A DNA stretch of 64,000 nt, taken from an uncultured bacterium (GTDB lineage Bacteria > Hydrogenedentota > Hydrogenedentia > Hydrogenedentales > CAILVY01). The stretch covers positions 1-64,000 of the forward strand of contig CALEDJ010000018.1 in NCBI GenBank assembly GCA_937951485.1, given 5' to 3'. The first letter of the stretch is position 1, and each line of letters starts with the position of its first letter. The notes under the pieces were generated by a model. It saw only the letters and a program-made list of their open reading frames with translations, did not search any database and was not told the origin of the DNA. Below are positions 1 through 8,153 of this stretch, piece after piece. A program made the translations under genes and the position numbers.

Positions 1-2757
1 CGCCGCCGCCGGCTCACGGCAGGCCGTGTAAAAGTCCGCCGACCCGTCCGGCGTGAAATAGAGCGTCCGATAATCCACGTCATTGTCGGCGGCGTCGAAC
101 AGTTCCGTGAAGTAGTCCGGCTGCGCCAGGGTCGTGAAACCGTAACACGCGCCTGAATTGTTGTCGGTTGCTGCGTTGCCCAACGCATCCGCCGTTTCTA
201 TGGAAAAGAAATACGGTGTGTCTTTGAACAATCCCGTCAACGCGATACTGTGGCTGGTATGCAACCCGCTCCCGGATGCGCTCTGCGACAGGGCGCCGCA
301 CGCCAGACCGTAGTGCACCACGGCCGCAGCAGGCTCATCGGTGGAAAAGGAGACTGTTGCCTGGCTGGAACCGATCTCCAGCACCGCCACATCCGAGACG
401 ACCGGCGGCGCGCAGTCCACCGCCGCTGTCGCAATCACCGGCACATTGATGCCCCCCTCGCCGTCATCGGCGTCAATATACGTGGCCGTCACCGTGTCCC
501 CATGCGCCACGAGCAGCACTCCCGGCGCGTTGACCGTGCTCAGGGCGATGCCGCCGCTGAAGATGGCCGTATCCGGACCGGTTTCCGTCAGCAACACGGA
601 TTCGCCGGCGGGTTCGGAGCCGGAGGCTGCCGTCACCATCACGGTCTGCAATGTTCCGGGATTGGTGTTCAGGTCCGTATCCGAAAGCGTGATGAACACC
701 GTGTCCGAACAAGCGTACTGCGCCGCATTCAGCCAAAGTAGGCCCGCTGAACCGGCGGTGACAGGAAGCGTAACCTGGTAGGGACGGTAATTCTGCCGCG
801 TTACCGTCAGCAATGCGTTGCCGGAAAAAAGCGGCGGGTCCAATGGAATCGCCGCGCTGCCCCCGGAGATGACGCCCACGCCGTGAATGACGCCGCCCTG
901 GGTGAGCGCGGCCACAGCGCCATCCGGCGCGCCGAAGACGTTGAAGGCAGGCGCGCCCGCCGGCACGGCGGGCAGATGCGTCACCGCCGGCAGGTCTTGA
1001 ACAAATGCTGTGAACAGATCCACCGTCGGGTCGCCCATAAGGTTGTACATCTCGAAATACCGCCGCACCGTGCTGGTGCCGCCGTAATAGGCATACACAC
1101 CTTGCTGCGCGTATTCGAGCATCGCACCGATCCACATCAGGCCGTGGCTCCAGAATCCCTGAAACAGCGCCTTCTCAAGCACATCGTCCTCGTTCCAATA
1201 CGAGTTGACGGACGATCCCCAATAGGCCAGGCCGCCGGCGGAATGGCGCAGCCACGTTTCCCCGAAACACTCGGTCAGCGGGTAATATCCGGTCACGCAG
1301 GCGAAACCGAAGACCATGGGAAAGACATCGTTGTACAGGTTGTTTACATCGGTTTGGGTGAAACTCGGTCCGTCGGCCCAGGAGGTCTCGCTTCCGTGGC
1401 CCGAGTAGACCAACATGGACCTGCCCTGGTTCGCGGCGTCGCGCACCTGCTGCGTGGTGCCGCTGTAGGTGACCTGGTAAATCTTTTGCGAGGTGAATCC
1501 GGCGGGATTGAAATAATTGGAAATGACGTAATTGTGCGTGCCTTCGGTGATGGTGTAGTTGTCGGTGCCGGCCATGAACGAGGCGTGCTTTTCCCAGGTG
1601 TGCGCGGTGGACCAGATGCGCTTTTCGTAGTTGATCGTTTTCTGCAGGGCGTTGGCCAGTTGCGTCGTGTTGCGCACCGAGATGCGGCCGTACCAGATAT
1701 CCGGCGTGTTCCATTCCGTACCCTCCACCAGGGCATAATTCAGGTCGGTGGGCGGCGTGCCGGCGCCCCCGCCGGTCCAGTAGGGAATGGTGTCCGTATC
1801 GCCTACGAGGATCAAGAACGATGGGGGGATGTCCCAGGTATCATATGCGTTTTTGATGTATGCCTGGATGGCTGCCGCCGTGGACCCCGTCGTCGCGGTT
1901 GAAACCAGCGTGGTGTGCAGGCCGCGCTGGGTTTTCCAGGTTACAAAATTGGCGAGGTTGGCGTCGGAAAAAAATGCGGGCGCGGCTATCACGAGCAGAC
2001 CCGCGGGGTGGCCGATAAATCCGCCCTTTTCCCGCTTGGTCGGGTTAATCAGCCATAACTCCAGCGCCTCATCCAGCACCGGCGAAACATACCGATCGTC
2101 GCGCCATTGGGGCGCGGCCCCGCCGCAATCCCAAAGCACCTCGAAAGACAGGGCAGTCCGGACATTCAGGGCGTTCGATGCGGGGGCGTATTCAAACGGA
2201 TACACTGTAACCATATACAGGCTGCGGCCCCGCTGGATGCCGAAATACGTCAATTCCACCGGCATGGCTCCTGTTTTCCCGGACTTGGCGTAGAAAGCCT
2301 GGTCCCAAACCAGCGGTGCGGGCAATGCGCCGGGAATTTTCTCCACCGGCGGCTGCACAGGGTAAATTGGCAGGTCCGTGCCTTCAATGTCTTTGGGGGC
2401 AGGGGCCTTGGCGGTGGCGATCACTTTTGCCTGAACGTTCATGGCGTTGGCGGGAACCTCGACGAGACGCCGCCATGCCGGTAGTTCTGGTCGGCCCAGT
2501 TCTCCCGACACCCCAAGTCCCGGAACCGCCAATCGCCGGAATGCATACCCGTCTATCTTAACGATCTCGGTCTTCATCGTCTCCAGCACGCAGTCCACCT
2601 GGACGCCGGTATCGGAAACGGCGGCGGCCCAGGAAAAGCCGTCGCCCCCGTCAGCGCCACCCGGTTGCGCCCAGGCCAATGGCGTCGCCAGCAACAACGC
2701 GACGGCAATCATGGCGTTGGAAAAGAAAACGTATCGGTCCTTGGCATTGCATCTCAT
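1..2757 (-). CDS. Secreted C25 (gingipain-like) cysteine peptidase, 3' end outside window
   Basis: The minus-strand frame is open from an ATG at 2757 to the window edge (919 residues seen, no stop). It starts with a signal peptide ending in LAWAQ near residue 31. A propeptide-like region reaches about residue 250, followed by the caspase-fold C25 core. The catalytic pair is visible: His454 in VYSGHGS and Cys487 in FGFACVTGYY. The 33-residue spacing equals that of gingipain R. A fibronectin type III-like domain covers about residues 780-872, and the protein continues past the edge. GAGGG lies about 8 nt before the start. Family knowledge implies an exported endopeptidase matured by propeptide removal. 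Substrate and any C-terminal sorting signal cannot be seen. Confidence 0.88.
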   Translation of the reverse strand, partial: MRCNAKDRYVFFSNAMIAVALLLATPLAWAQPGGADGGDGFSWAAAVSDTGVQVDCVLETMKTEIVKIDGYAFRRLAVPGLGVSGELGRPELPAWRRLVEVPANAMNVQAKVIATAKAPAPKDIEGTDLPIYPVQPPVEKIPGALPAPLVWDQAFYAKSGKTGAMPVELTYFGIQRGRSLYMVTVYPFEYAPASNALNVRTALSFEVLWDCGGAAPQWRDDRYVSPVLDEALELWLINPTKREKGGFIGHPAGLLVIAAPAFFSDANLANFVTWKTQRGLHTTLVSTATTGSTAAAIQAYIKNAYDTWDIPPSFLILVGDTDTIPYWTGGGAGTPPTDLNYALVEGTEWNTPDIWYGRISVRNTTQLANALQKTINYEKRIWSTAHTWEKHASFMAGTDNYTITEGTHNYVISNYFNPAGFTSQKIYQVTYSGTTQQVRDAANQGRSMLVYSGHGSETSWADGPSFTQTDVNNLYNDVFPMVFGFACVTGYYPLTECFGETWLRHSAGGLAYWGSSVNSYWNEDDVLEKALFQGFWSHGLMWIGAMLEYAQQGVYAYYGGTSTVRRYFEMYNLMGDPTVDLFTAFVQDLPAVTHLPAVPAGAPAFNVFGAPDGAVAALTQGGVIHGVGVISGGSAAIPLDPPLFSGNALLTVTRQNYRPYQVTLPVTAGSAGLLWLNAAQYACSDTVFITLSDTDLNTNPGTLQTVMVTAASGSEPAGESVLLTETGPDTAIFSGGIALSTVNAPGVLLVAHGDTVTATYIDADDGEGGINVPVIATAAVDCAPPVVSDVAVLEIGSSQATVSFSTDEPAAAVVHYGLACGALSQSASGSGLHTSHSIALTGLFKDTPYFFSIETADALGNAATDNNSGACYGFTTLAQPDYFTELFDAADNDVDYRTLYFTPDGSADFYTACREPAAA

Positions 2758-3342
2758 GGCTTGGTCCCTCAAGGCGTGGTGTGCATCTCCCCGCATACAA
2801 CGTCACTCCCCCGGAAAATCGTCTTTGTTCACCCTGTTCTCCCGGCGTTCTTGCATCCTACGCCAAGTTTCGTGAGTTTTCAAGCAAAAAATGCGGCGGG
2901 ATGCGCCTGGCGGGACTATCGGTGCGCAAATTCATCGCCGCGCAGTTGGGCGCGGTCCTGCGTGGATTCAATAAAAGCGGATGCCGGAACAATCAGGATG
3001 ATCGTCATTTATTCGAGGAGCCGGATTCCTGTGAGAACGGGTTGTTATCATGATCGCCTGCTTTACCGGCGGGCCATCCGGCAGGAGGAACCTTCTGTGG
3101 AATATGCGCCGGTTCTCCTCTCGGCACAGTGATACACCTTCCTTACGTATTCGGTTTATGCCGCTTCTTGCAGCGTTTCAAGCACATTTTTCTTGCGCGG
3201 TGGGGGGGTGGGTGCTATACTTCGCGATTGATATGGCCGGGGTCGGCGGGGCGGAACGGCATGGGCCGGGATTCGCGGACGGCCGGACCGGCGGCAGCGG
3301 GTTGCTTATCACACGGCGAAATGTCGGAGGATGATTCAGACC
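2758..3342. other. Intergenic region between divergent C25 peptidase and ompH
   Basis: About 585 bases between the divergently transcribed peptidase and ompH. No reading frame here looks like a real protein. The only supported element is the extended -10 promoter at 3193-3221 facing ompH. Confidence 0.6.
3193..3221 (+). promoter_or_regulatory. Sigma70-type promoter for ompH-lpxD-lpxC
   Basis: TTGCGC, 17-nt spacer, TATACT, with an extended -10 (TGCTATACT, 3213-3221). The start site would be near 3228, about 115 nt before the ompH start. The same TGCTATACT string precedes the first porin and the PIG-L gene. Confidence 0.5.
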
Positions 3343-3921
3343 ATGCGGAAATATGGAATCAGGTTATTGTTGGCGGTTTTTATGGCGGGGTATGCGGGGG
3401 CGGTGATGGCCCAGGCGGGCGGCCGCGCGGCGCAGGGGACGGCGGAGCAGAGCGCCGCGCCGCAGTACAAGATTGGAGTGGTGGACATGCAGTTCGTGTT
3501 GGCGGAGTATGACAAGCGCAAGCAGCGCTACCAGGAATTGCAGGCCGAGGTGGACCGGCTTCAGAAAGAGATAGACCGGATGTCGGAGGAAATCGAAAGG
3601 GCGAAGCAGGATTTCGAGGCGCGCCGGGCCACGATGACCCCGGAGGAACGGCTGGAACTCAAAAACAAGATTGACGCCGATTATGTGGTGTACCAGAGCG
3701 AATTGGCGCGCCGCCAGCGCCTGATTGACAACCAGGAAGAGCAGGTGCTGATCGAGGTGCTCAAGGACGTGGAGGGCGTCCTGACCCAATTGGCGGCGGA
3801 GGAACATTACCACCTGATCCTGAACGGCAGGGCGGGGCCGCGCGGCGCGGTCTTGTATCACAGCCCCACCATTGACATCACATCGAAGGTGCTTGCGCTG
3901 TTGAACAAGCGTGCGCAGTGA
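3343..3921 (+). CDS. ompH: OmpH/Skp family periplasmic chaperone
   Basis: A 192-residue protein with a signal peptide (cleavage after VMAQA) and a long charged coiled coil (about residues 45-150) between two short beta segments. This is the OmpH/Skp pattern. Skp holds unfolded outer-membrane proteins in the periplasm. ATG 3343 is preferred over ATG 3331, because GGAGG at 3326-3330 abuts the earlier ATG but lies 12 nt from the later one. It sits upstream of lpxD and lpxC/fabZ, the usual envelope-biogenesis neighbourhood (ompH-lpxD-fabZ). Confidence 0.88.
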   Translation: MRKYGIRLLLAVFMAGYAGAVMAQAGGRAAQGTAEQSAAPQYKIGVVDMQFVLAEYDKRKQRYQELQAEVDRLQKEIDRMSEEIERAKQDFEARRATMTPEERLELKNKIDADYVVYQSELARRQRLIDNQEEQVLIEVLKDVEGVLTQLAAEEHYHLILNGRAGPRGAVLYHSPTIDITSKVLALLNKRAQ

Positions 3922-3993
3922 CCCATCGCGCGCCGCATGTCGCGGCGACATATGGGTGAAATCGGGAGATGCCACGGTGTATTTGCCTGTATT

Positions 3994-4197
3994 ACATTCC
4001 CCGGCGCTTCGCGTCACCCCCGTCCAGGGGGGACATTCCCCGGCGCTTCGCGCCACCCCCGTCCAGGGGGGACATCCCCCGGCGCTTCGCGCCGCCGCGT
4101 ACTGGGCGGAAAACGCTCCAGGGGATGGTTTTTTTCTACCTCCCCCGGCGCTTTGCGCCACGCCCGTCCAAGGGGGACATCCCCCGGCGCTTCGCGG
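3994..4197. repeat. 39-bp GC-rich direct repeats, with partial copies
   Basis: Two near-identical 39-bp units (3994-4032, 4033-4071) are followed by partial units at 4072-4093, about 4140-4176 and 4177-4197. Each contains CCCCGGCGCTTCGCG and a small palindrome, CCCCCGTCCAGGGGG. They fill the ompH-lpxD gap. Frames through them give only low-complexity peptides. Confidence 0.8.
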
Positions 4198-4227
4198 TGG
4201 GCGGGACAGCGAAAGGCCACAGACAGC

Positions 4228-5283
4228 ATGGAAATGACAGTCGGCGAGATTGCGGCATTGGTGGGCGGGGAGGTGGTGGGGGACCCGGGGGTCCGGATTC
4301 GCGGGGTGAACGGCATCAAGGAGGCGAAACCGGGGGACCTGACCTTTGTGCGGGCTGCGCGATATATGCCGTATCTGAAGACCACCCTGGCCTCGGCGGT
4401 GCTGCTGGCGGAGCAGGCGGAGGGCTGCGCCATCCCCATGATCATCGTTGGTCACCCGGATTTGGCCTTCGCCCAAGTGTTGCAGCGTTGGGAGAAGGTG
4501 CAACTCATCCATCCCACGGGCATCCACCCGACGGCGGTCATCGCGCCGGAGGCGCAGCTGGGCGCGGAGGTGGCCGTGGACGCCCACGTCCGCATCGCCG
4601 AGGATGCGGTCATCGGCGACCGCGTGGTGCTCTATGCCGGATGCTACGTGGGCCGGCGCGCCCGCATCGGCGCTGACACCGTGGTCTATCCCAATGTCGT
4701 GCTGCGCGAGGACACGGAAATCGGCGCGCGCTGCATCATCCATGGCGGGGCCGTCATCGGCGGCGACGGCTTCGGTTTCGCCCCGCTGGGGGGGCAGTGG
4801 ATGAAGATTCCGCAGGTGGGCCGGGTGGTGATCGAGGACGATGTCGAGATTGGGAGCAATACCACGATAGACCGGGCGACCTTTGGGGAGACGCGGGTGC
4901 GCCGAGGTACGAAAATTGACAATTTGGTCCAGATTGGACATAATACCGTCATTGGCGAGCACTGCGCCCTGGCCGGAATGGCCGGGGTCTCCGGCAGTGT
5001 TATTATAGGAGATGGCGTGCGCATCGGCGCCGCCGCAGGCATCGCCGGGCACCTTGACATCGGCGCGGGTGCGACAGTCGGCGCGCGTTCCGGGGTGCAC
5101 AAATCGGTCGGGGCGGGTAAGGTGGTTACCGGCTATCCCGCGATAGACCACGAACTGTTCCTCCGCGTGAGCGCGGCGCATAAACAGTTGCCGGAACTGA
5201 TCCGGCGCATGCGATCCCTGGAGCGTCAGGTCCAGGCATTGGAAAAAAAACTCCATGAACGACAAACAGAAGACGATTGCTAA
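4228..5283 (+). CDS. lpxD: UDP-3-O-acylglucosamine N-acyltransferase LpxD
   Basis: A 351-residue protein that adds the N-linked acyl chain in lipid A synthesis, using acyl-ACP. The N-terminal uridine-binding domain (about 1-100) contains [10 protein letters not shown] left-handed beta-helix of hexapeptide repeats follows (about 100-320). The catalytic His is His238 in QIGHN, and the end is a short coiled coil. ATG 4228 (MEMTVGEI) matches normal LpxD N-termini; upstream in-frame starts would translate the GC repeats. The 3' end overlaps lpxC/fabZ by 29 nt, suggesting coupled translation. Confidence 0.93.
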   Translation: MEMTVGEIAALVGGEVVGDPGVRIRGVNGIKEAKPGDLTFVRAARYMPYLKTTLASAVLLAEQAEGCAIPMIIVGHPDLAFAQVLQRWEKVQLIHPTGIHPTAVIAPEAQLGAEVAVDAHVRIAEDAVIGDRVVLYAGCYVGRRARIGADTVVYPNVVLREDTEIGARCIIHGGAVIGGDGFGFAPLGGQWMKIPQVGRVVIEDDVEIGSNTTIDRATFGETRVRRGTKIDNLVQIGHNTVIGEHCALAGMAGVSGSVIIGDGVRIGAAAGIAGHLDIGAGATVGARSGVHKSVGAGKVVTGYPAIDHELFLRVSAAHKQLPELIRRMRSLERQVQALEKKLHERQTEDDC

Positions 5284-6583
5284 AGAGGCGTCTTTTTCGG
5301 GCGTGGGGCTGCATACGGGCAGCCTGACCACCGTGACCTTCAAACCGGCCCCGCCGGACACGGGCATTGTGTTCTACCGGGTGGATTTGCCGGAAAAGCC
5401 GGCTATTCCGGCGGACATTGACCACGTGGTTGACGTATCCCGCGGGACCACCGTCGGCGTCGGCGACGCCCGGGTGCATACCGTGGAGCACTGCATGGCC
5501 GCGTTGAACGGCCTGGGCATTGACAACCTTATCATCGAACTGGACGCCGACGAGATGCCCAATGGCGACGGGAGCGCGCTGCCGGTCATGAGCACACTGC
5601 TGCGGGCGGGGCTGACCGAACAGGACGCCGAAAGGCAGTACATCGTCGTGGACCGGCCCGTCTATTACCGGCAGGATGACGTCACTCTGAACGTGTTGCC
5701 GTCGGACGAATTGCGCGTCACGATGACCATCGCCTACGATCATGTGGCGATCGGCACCCAGTACGCCTCCTTCACCATCACGGAAGAGACCTTTCGCAAC
5801 CAGATCGCGCCGGCGCGCACCTTTTGTTTTCTGCGCGAAGTGAAGATGCTCCAGGATGCCGGGCTGATCCAGGGCGGCAGCCTGGAAAGCGCCGTGGTCA
5901 TCGGCGATGAGGCTATCCTCAACGACGAATTGCGCTTCCCGGATGAGATGGTCCGCCACAAAATCCTTGACCTTATCGGCGACACCTACTTGCTGGGCCG
6001 CCGTCTCAAGGGCCACATCATCGGCGTCAAGTGCGGCCACGAGAAGAACGTCATGTTCTCCAAGCAGATCAAGAAATTCTACGGCAACGGCGCGGAAGCG
6101 GCCATCATCCGCGACTACAAGGTTTCCTCGCTGCGCCAGAAGCCTGTGCTCGATGTCAACCAGATCATGAAGATGCTCCCGCACCGCTACCCCTTTTTGC
6201 TGGTGGACCGGATTCTGGCCTTCGAACGGCTCAAACGCGCCACGGGTATCAAGAACGTCACCGTCAACGAGCCGTATTTCCAGGGGCACTGGCCGGACAT
6301 CCCCGTCATGCCCGGCGTGCTCATCATCGAGGCCATGGCCCAGGTAAGCGCCGTGCTCGTCTTCGGCGACAACGGAGAACCGAACGGCCAGGTGGCCTTT
6401 TTCATGGGGGTGGAAAAGGCGCGTTTCCGCCGCACCGTCGTGCCCGGCGACCAACTGGTCATCGAAACCGAAATGGTGCACTGGCGTCACAACGCCTACA
6501 AGGCCAAGGCGGTGGCCCTCGTGGACGGCACGGTCGCCGCTGAAGCCGTCATGACCTTCTCGCTCCTCGAAAACCCGGTCTGA
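5255..6583 (+). CDS. lpxC/fabZ: Fused LpxC deacetylase / FabZ dehydratase
   Basis: A 442-residue bifunctional protein. Residues 1-290 are LpxC, the zinc deacetylase that commits to lipid A synthesis: Glu78-His79 (TVEHC), His235 and Asp239 (HKILD) as catalytic/zinc residues, and His262 in GHEKN. Residues 295-442 are FabZ (3-hydroxyacyl-ACP dehydratase): His310 in LPHRYPF and Glu359 in LIIEAMAQ. The fusion is known in Bacteroidota, Chlorobi and several PVC-type phyla, so it is a useful lineage hint. It places two enzymes that compete for hydroxyacyl-ACP on one chain. Confidence 0.95.
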   Translation: MNDKQKTIAKEASFSGVGLHTGSLTTVTFKPAPPDTGIVFYRVDLPEKPAIPADIDHVVDVSRGTTVGVGDARVHTVEHCMAALNGLGIDNLIIELDADEMPNGDGSALPVMSTLLRAGLTEQDAERQYIVVDRPVYYRQDDVTLNVLPSDELRVTMTIAYDHVAIGTQYASFTITEETFRNQIAPARTFCFLREVKMLQDAGLIQGGSLESAVVIGDEAILNDELRFPDEMVRHKILDLIGDTYLLGRRLKGHIIGVKCGHEKNVMFSKQIKKFYGNGAEAAIIRDYKVSSLRQKPVLDVNQIMKMLPHRYPFLLVDRILAFERLKRATGIKNVTVNEPYFQGHWPDIPVMPGVLIIEAMAQVSAVLVFGDNGEPNGQVAFFMGVEKARFRRTVVPGDQLVIETEMVHWRHNAYKAKAVALVDGTVAAEAVMTFSLLENPV

Positions 6584-6607
6584 TCGGCATCATCACATCG
6601 TCTCTGG

Positions 6608-6641
6608 CGGTGATTCCGAGTATACGGTGATTCCGAGTATA
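6608..6641 (+). repeat. 17-bp perfect tandem duplication before EamA gene
   Basis: The 17-mer CGGTGATTCCGAGTATA occurs twice back to back (6608-6624, 6625-6641), ending 3 nt before the next start codon. It duplicates an in-frame GTG, so start choice for the next gene is uncertain. Confidence 0.85.
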
Positions 6642-6644
6642 ACG

Positions 6645-7592
6645 ATGCGCAACACACGAACCCTGTCCTTTGCCGCCCTGTTCACGGCCACCTGCGGGTG
6701 GTCGTTATCGCCGGTATTCATCCGCTTCCTGAGCGGGGCCTATGACCCGTTCACGCAGGCGTTCATCCGCTATACGGGCGCGGCGCTGCCGCTCGCGGCG
6801 TATTCGCTCTATGCGCACCGCGCGGACCTCCTGCGCGCGCTGCGCAGGCCCCGCCCCACCATCGGCCTTGCGCTGGTGAACGCCACCATGCAGACCGCGT
6901 GGACCGTCGCGATTTACCACACCACCGCGACCACCGCCCAGTTGATGAGCAAATTGCAGATTCCCTTCATCATCATCTTCAGTTACCTGCTGTTCAAGGA
7001 AGAACGCGCGGTGATTCGGAGTCGGTTGTTCCTCATCGGGGCCTTCCTGGGTCTGATCGGCGTGGCGGGCGTGCTGATGGACGACCCGTCCGCCCCGCTG
7101 ATTCCCCAAGTCAACTTCGCAGCGGCGCTGCTGTTCTATGTGGCCGTGTCGTGGTCGGTCTATGCCGTGTGGGGCAAACACGCCGTGGCCGACATTCACC
7201 CCGTCCCGATCTTCACCGTGGTGGCGGTCTATACGACCCTCTATTTCGCGGCGCTGTCGGCCATCGCCGGCAACCCCGGCACCCTGATCACCGCCGGACA
7301 CGGAACCGACGCCCTCGCGCTCCTCTCCGGCACCGTGCCCATCGCGGCGGCCCACTGCACCTTCCTCTACGCGCAAAAACACCTCGGCGCGGCCTTCTGC
7401 GCCAGCATCATCATGCTCAACCCCCTGCTCACCCACCTCATGGCCCTCTTCCTCTGGCCCGACGAACACATGATCTGGGTCCAATGGATGGGCGCCGCCC
7501 TCCTCATCGGCGGCAGTTTCATGGTCATTCACGCCGAACGCCGCACCGCCGCCGCAGCCCTCGCCGCCGGCGTTGACGGCCCCGCGCGTTGA
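6645..7592 (+). CDS. EamA/DMT family permease
   Basis: A 315-residue integral membrane protein with about ten hydrophobic segments in two similar halves, as in the EamA (drug/metabolite transporter) superfamily. The first half has PVFIRFLSGAYDPFTQAFIR, typical of the family N-terminus. ATG 6645 is used; an in-frame GTG at 6627 lies inside the tandem duplication. No good ribosome binding site is visible. Substrate cannot be predicted; relatives export amino acids or metabolites. The gap to the next gene is long, so it appears to stand alone. Confidence 0.85.
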   Translation: MRNTRTLSFAALFTATCGWSLSPVFIRFLSGAYDPFTQAFIRYTGAALPLAAYSLYAHRADLLRALRRPRPTIGLALVNATMQTAWTVAIYHTTATTAQLMSKLQIPFIIIFSYLLFKEERAVIRSRLFLIGAFLGLIGVAGVLMDDPSAPLIPQVNFAAALLFYVAVSWSVYAVWGKHAVADIHPVPIFTVVAVYTTLYFAALSAIAGNPGTLITAGHGTDALALLSGTVPIAAAHCTFLYAQKHLGAAFCASIIMLNPLLTHLMALFLWPDEHMIWVQWMGAALLIGGSFMVIHAERRTAAAALAAGVDGPAR

Positions 7593-8153
7593 TCAGCGCC
7601 AAGGCCGCCTTGTTATCGCCAGTCGCCTGCGTGTCCGCCTTAGCCTCCGCCGCAGGCGAAACCACGCAACGCATGGCGACCGCACGGATCCAAACGTAGG
7701 CGCGGCATCTTGCCGCGTTGGTTTCCCCGTTGTGCTTGCCATCCCGACCGCGACCCCGTGGTCCTCGCCGGCATCACGGGAAACGAACAAGACGAGCAAC
7801 CCATTGCCTGGAGGCTATCCTGAGAATCTTATACATCCTGTCCGAAAAGAAAAAATGGCCGAGAGAACAGATTGAACCACGGAGGTTACGGAGCACACGG
7901 AAGGGAAAACAATTCCGTGCATTCCGGGTGTTCCGTGGTTCCAAGGTTCCCATCGGGAGATTTCATCTTTGCGATCAGAGGAACGGCGCGCAACACCCAC
8001 CAAGGGGCTCCATTGTGTGCGGACCCAGAACAGGGAGGAAATCTGCGGTCGTATGCGTGGCACACCCGCGGGAGCCTGGTCGCAACGATTGTGCGGCGCG
8101 GGAGCGCCACGGTGGTGCGTGAAAGCATAAGGAGGAAGACGGGGCGCAACGAA
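7593..8153. other. Intergenic region, no gene seen
   Basis: About 560 bases between convergent genes. There are short direct and inverted motifs of the type ACCACGGAGG...CACGGA near 7875-7945, but no credible coding frame, tRNA or clear terminator. Confidence 0.5.

Noticed and set aside
3994-4197. Possible CRISPR or coding repeat protein
   Set aside because: Only two full units, no spacers, and translation gives low-complexity peptides in several frames.
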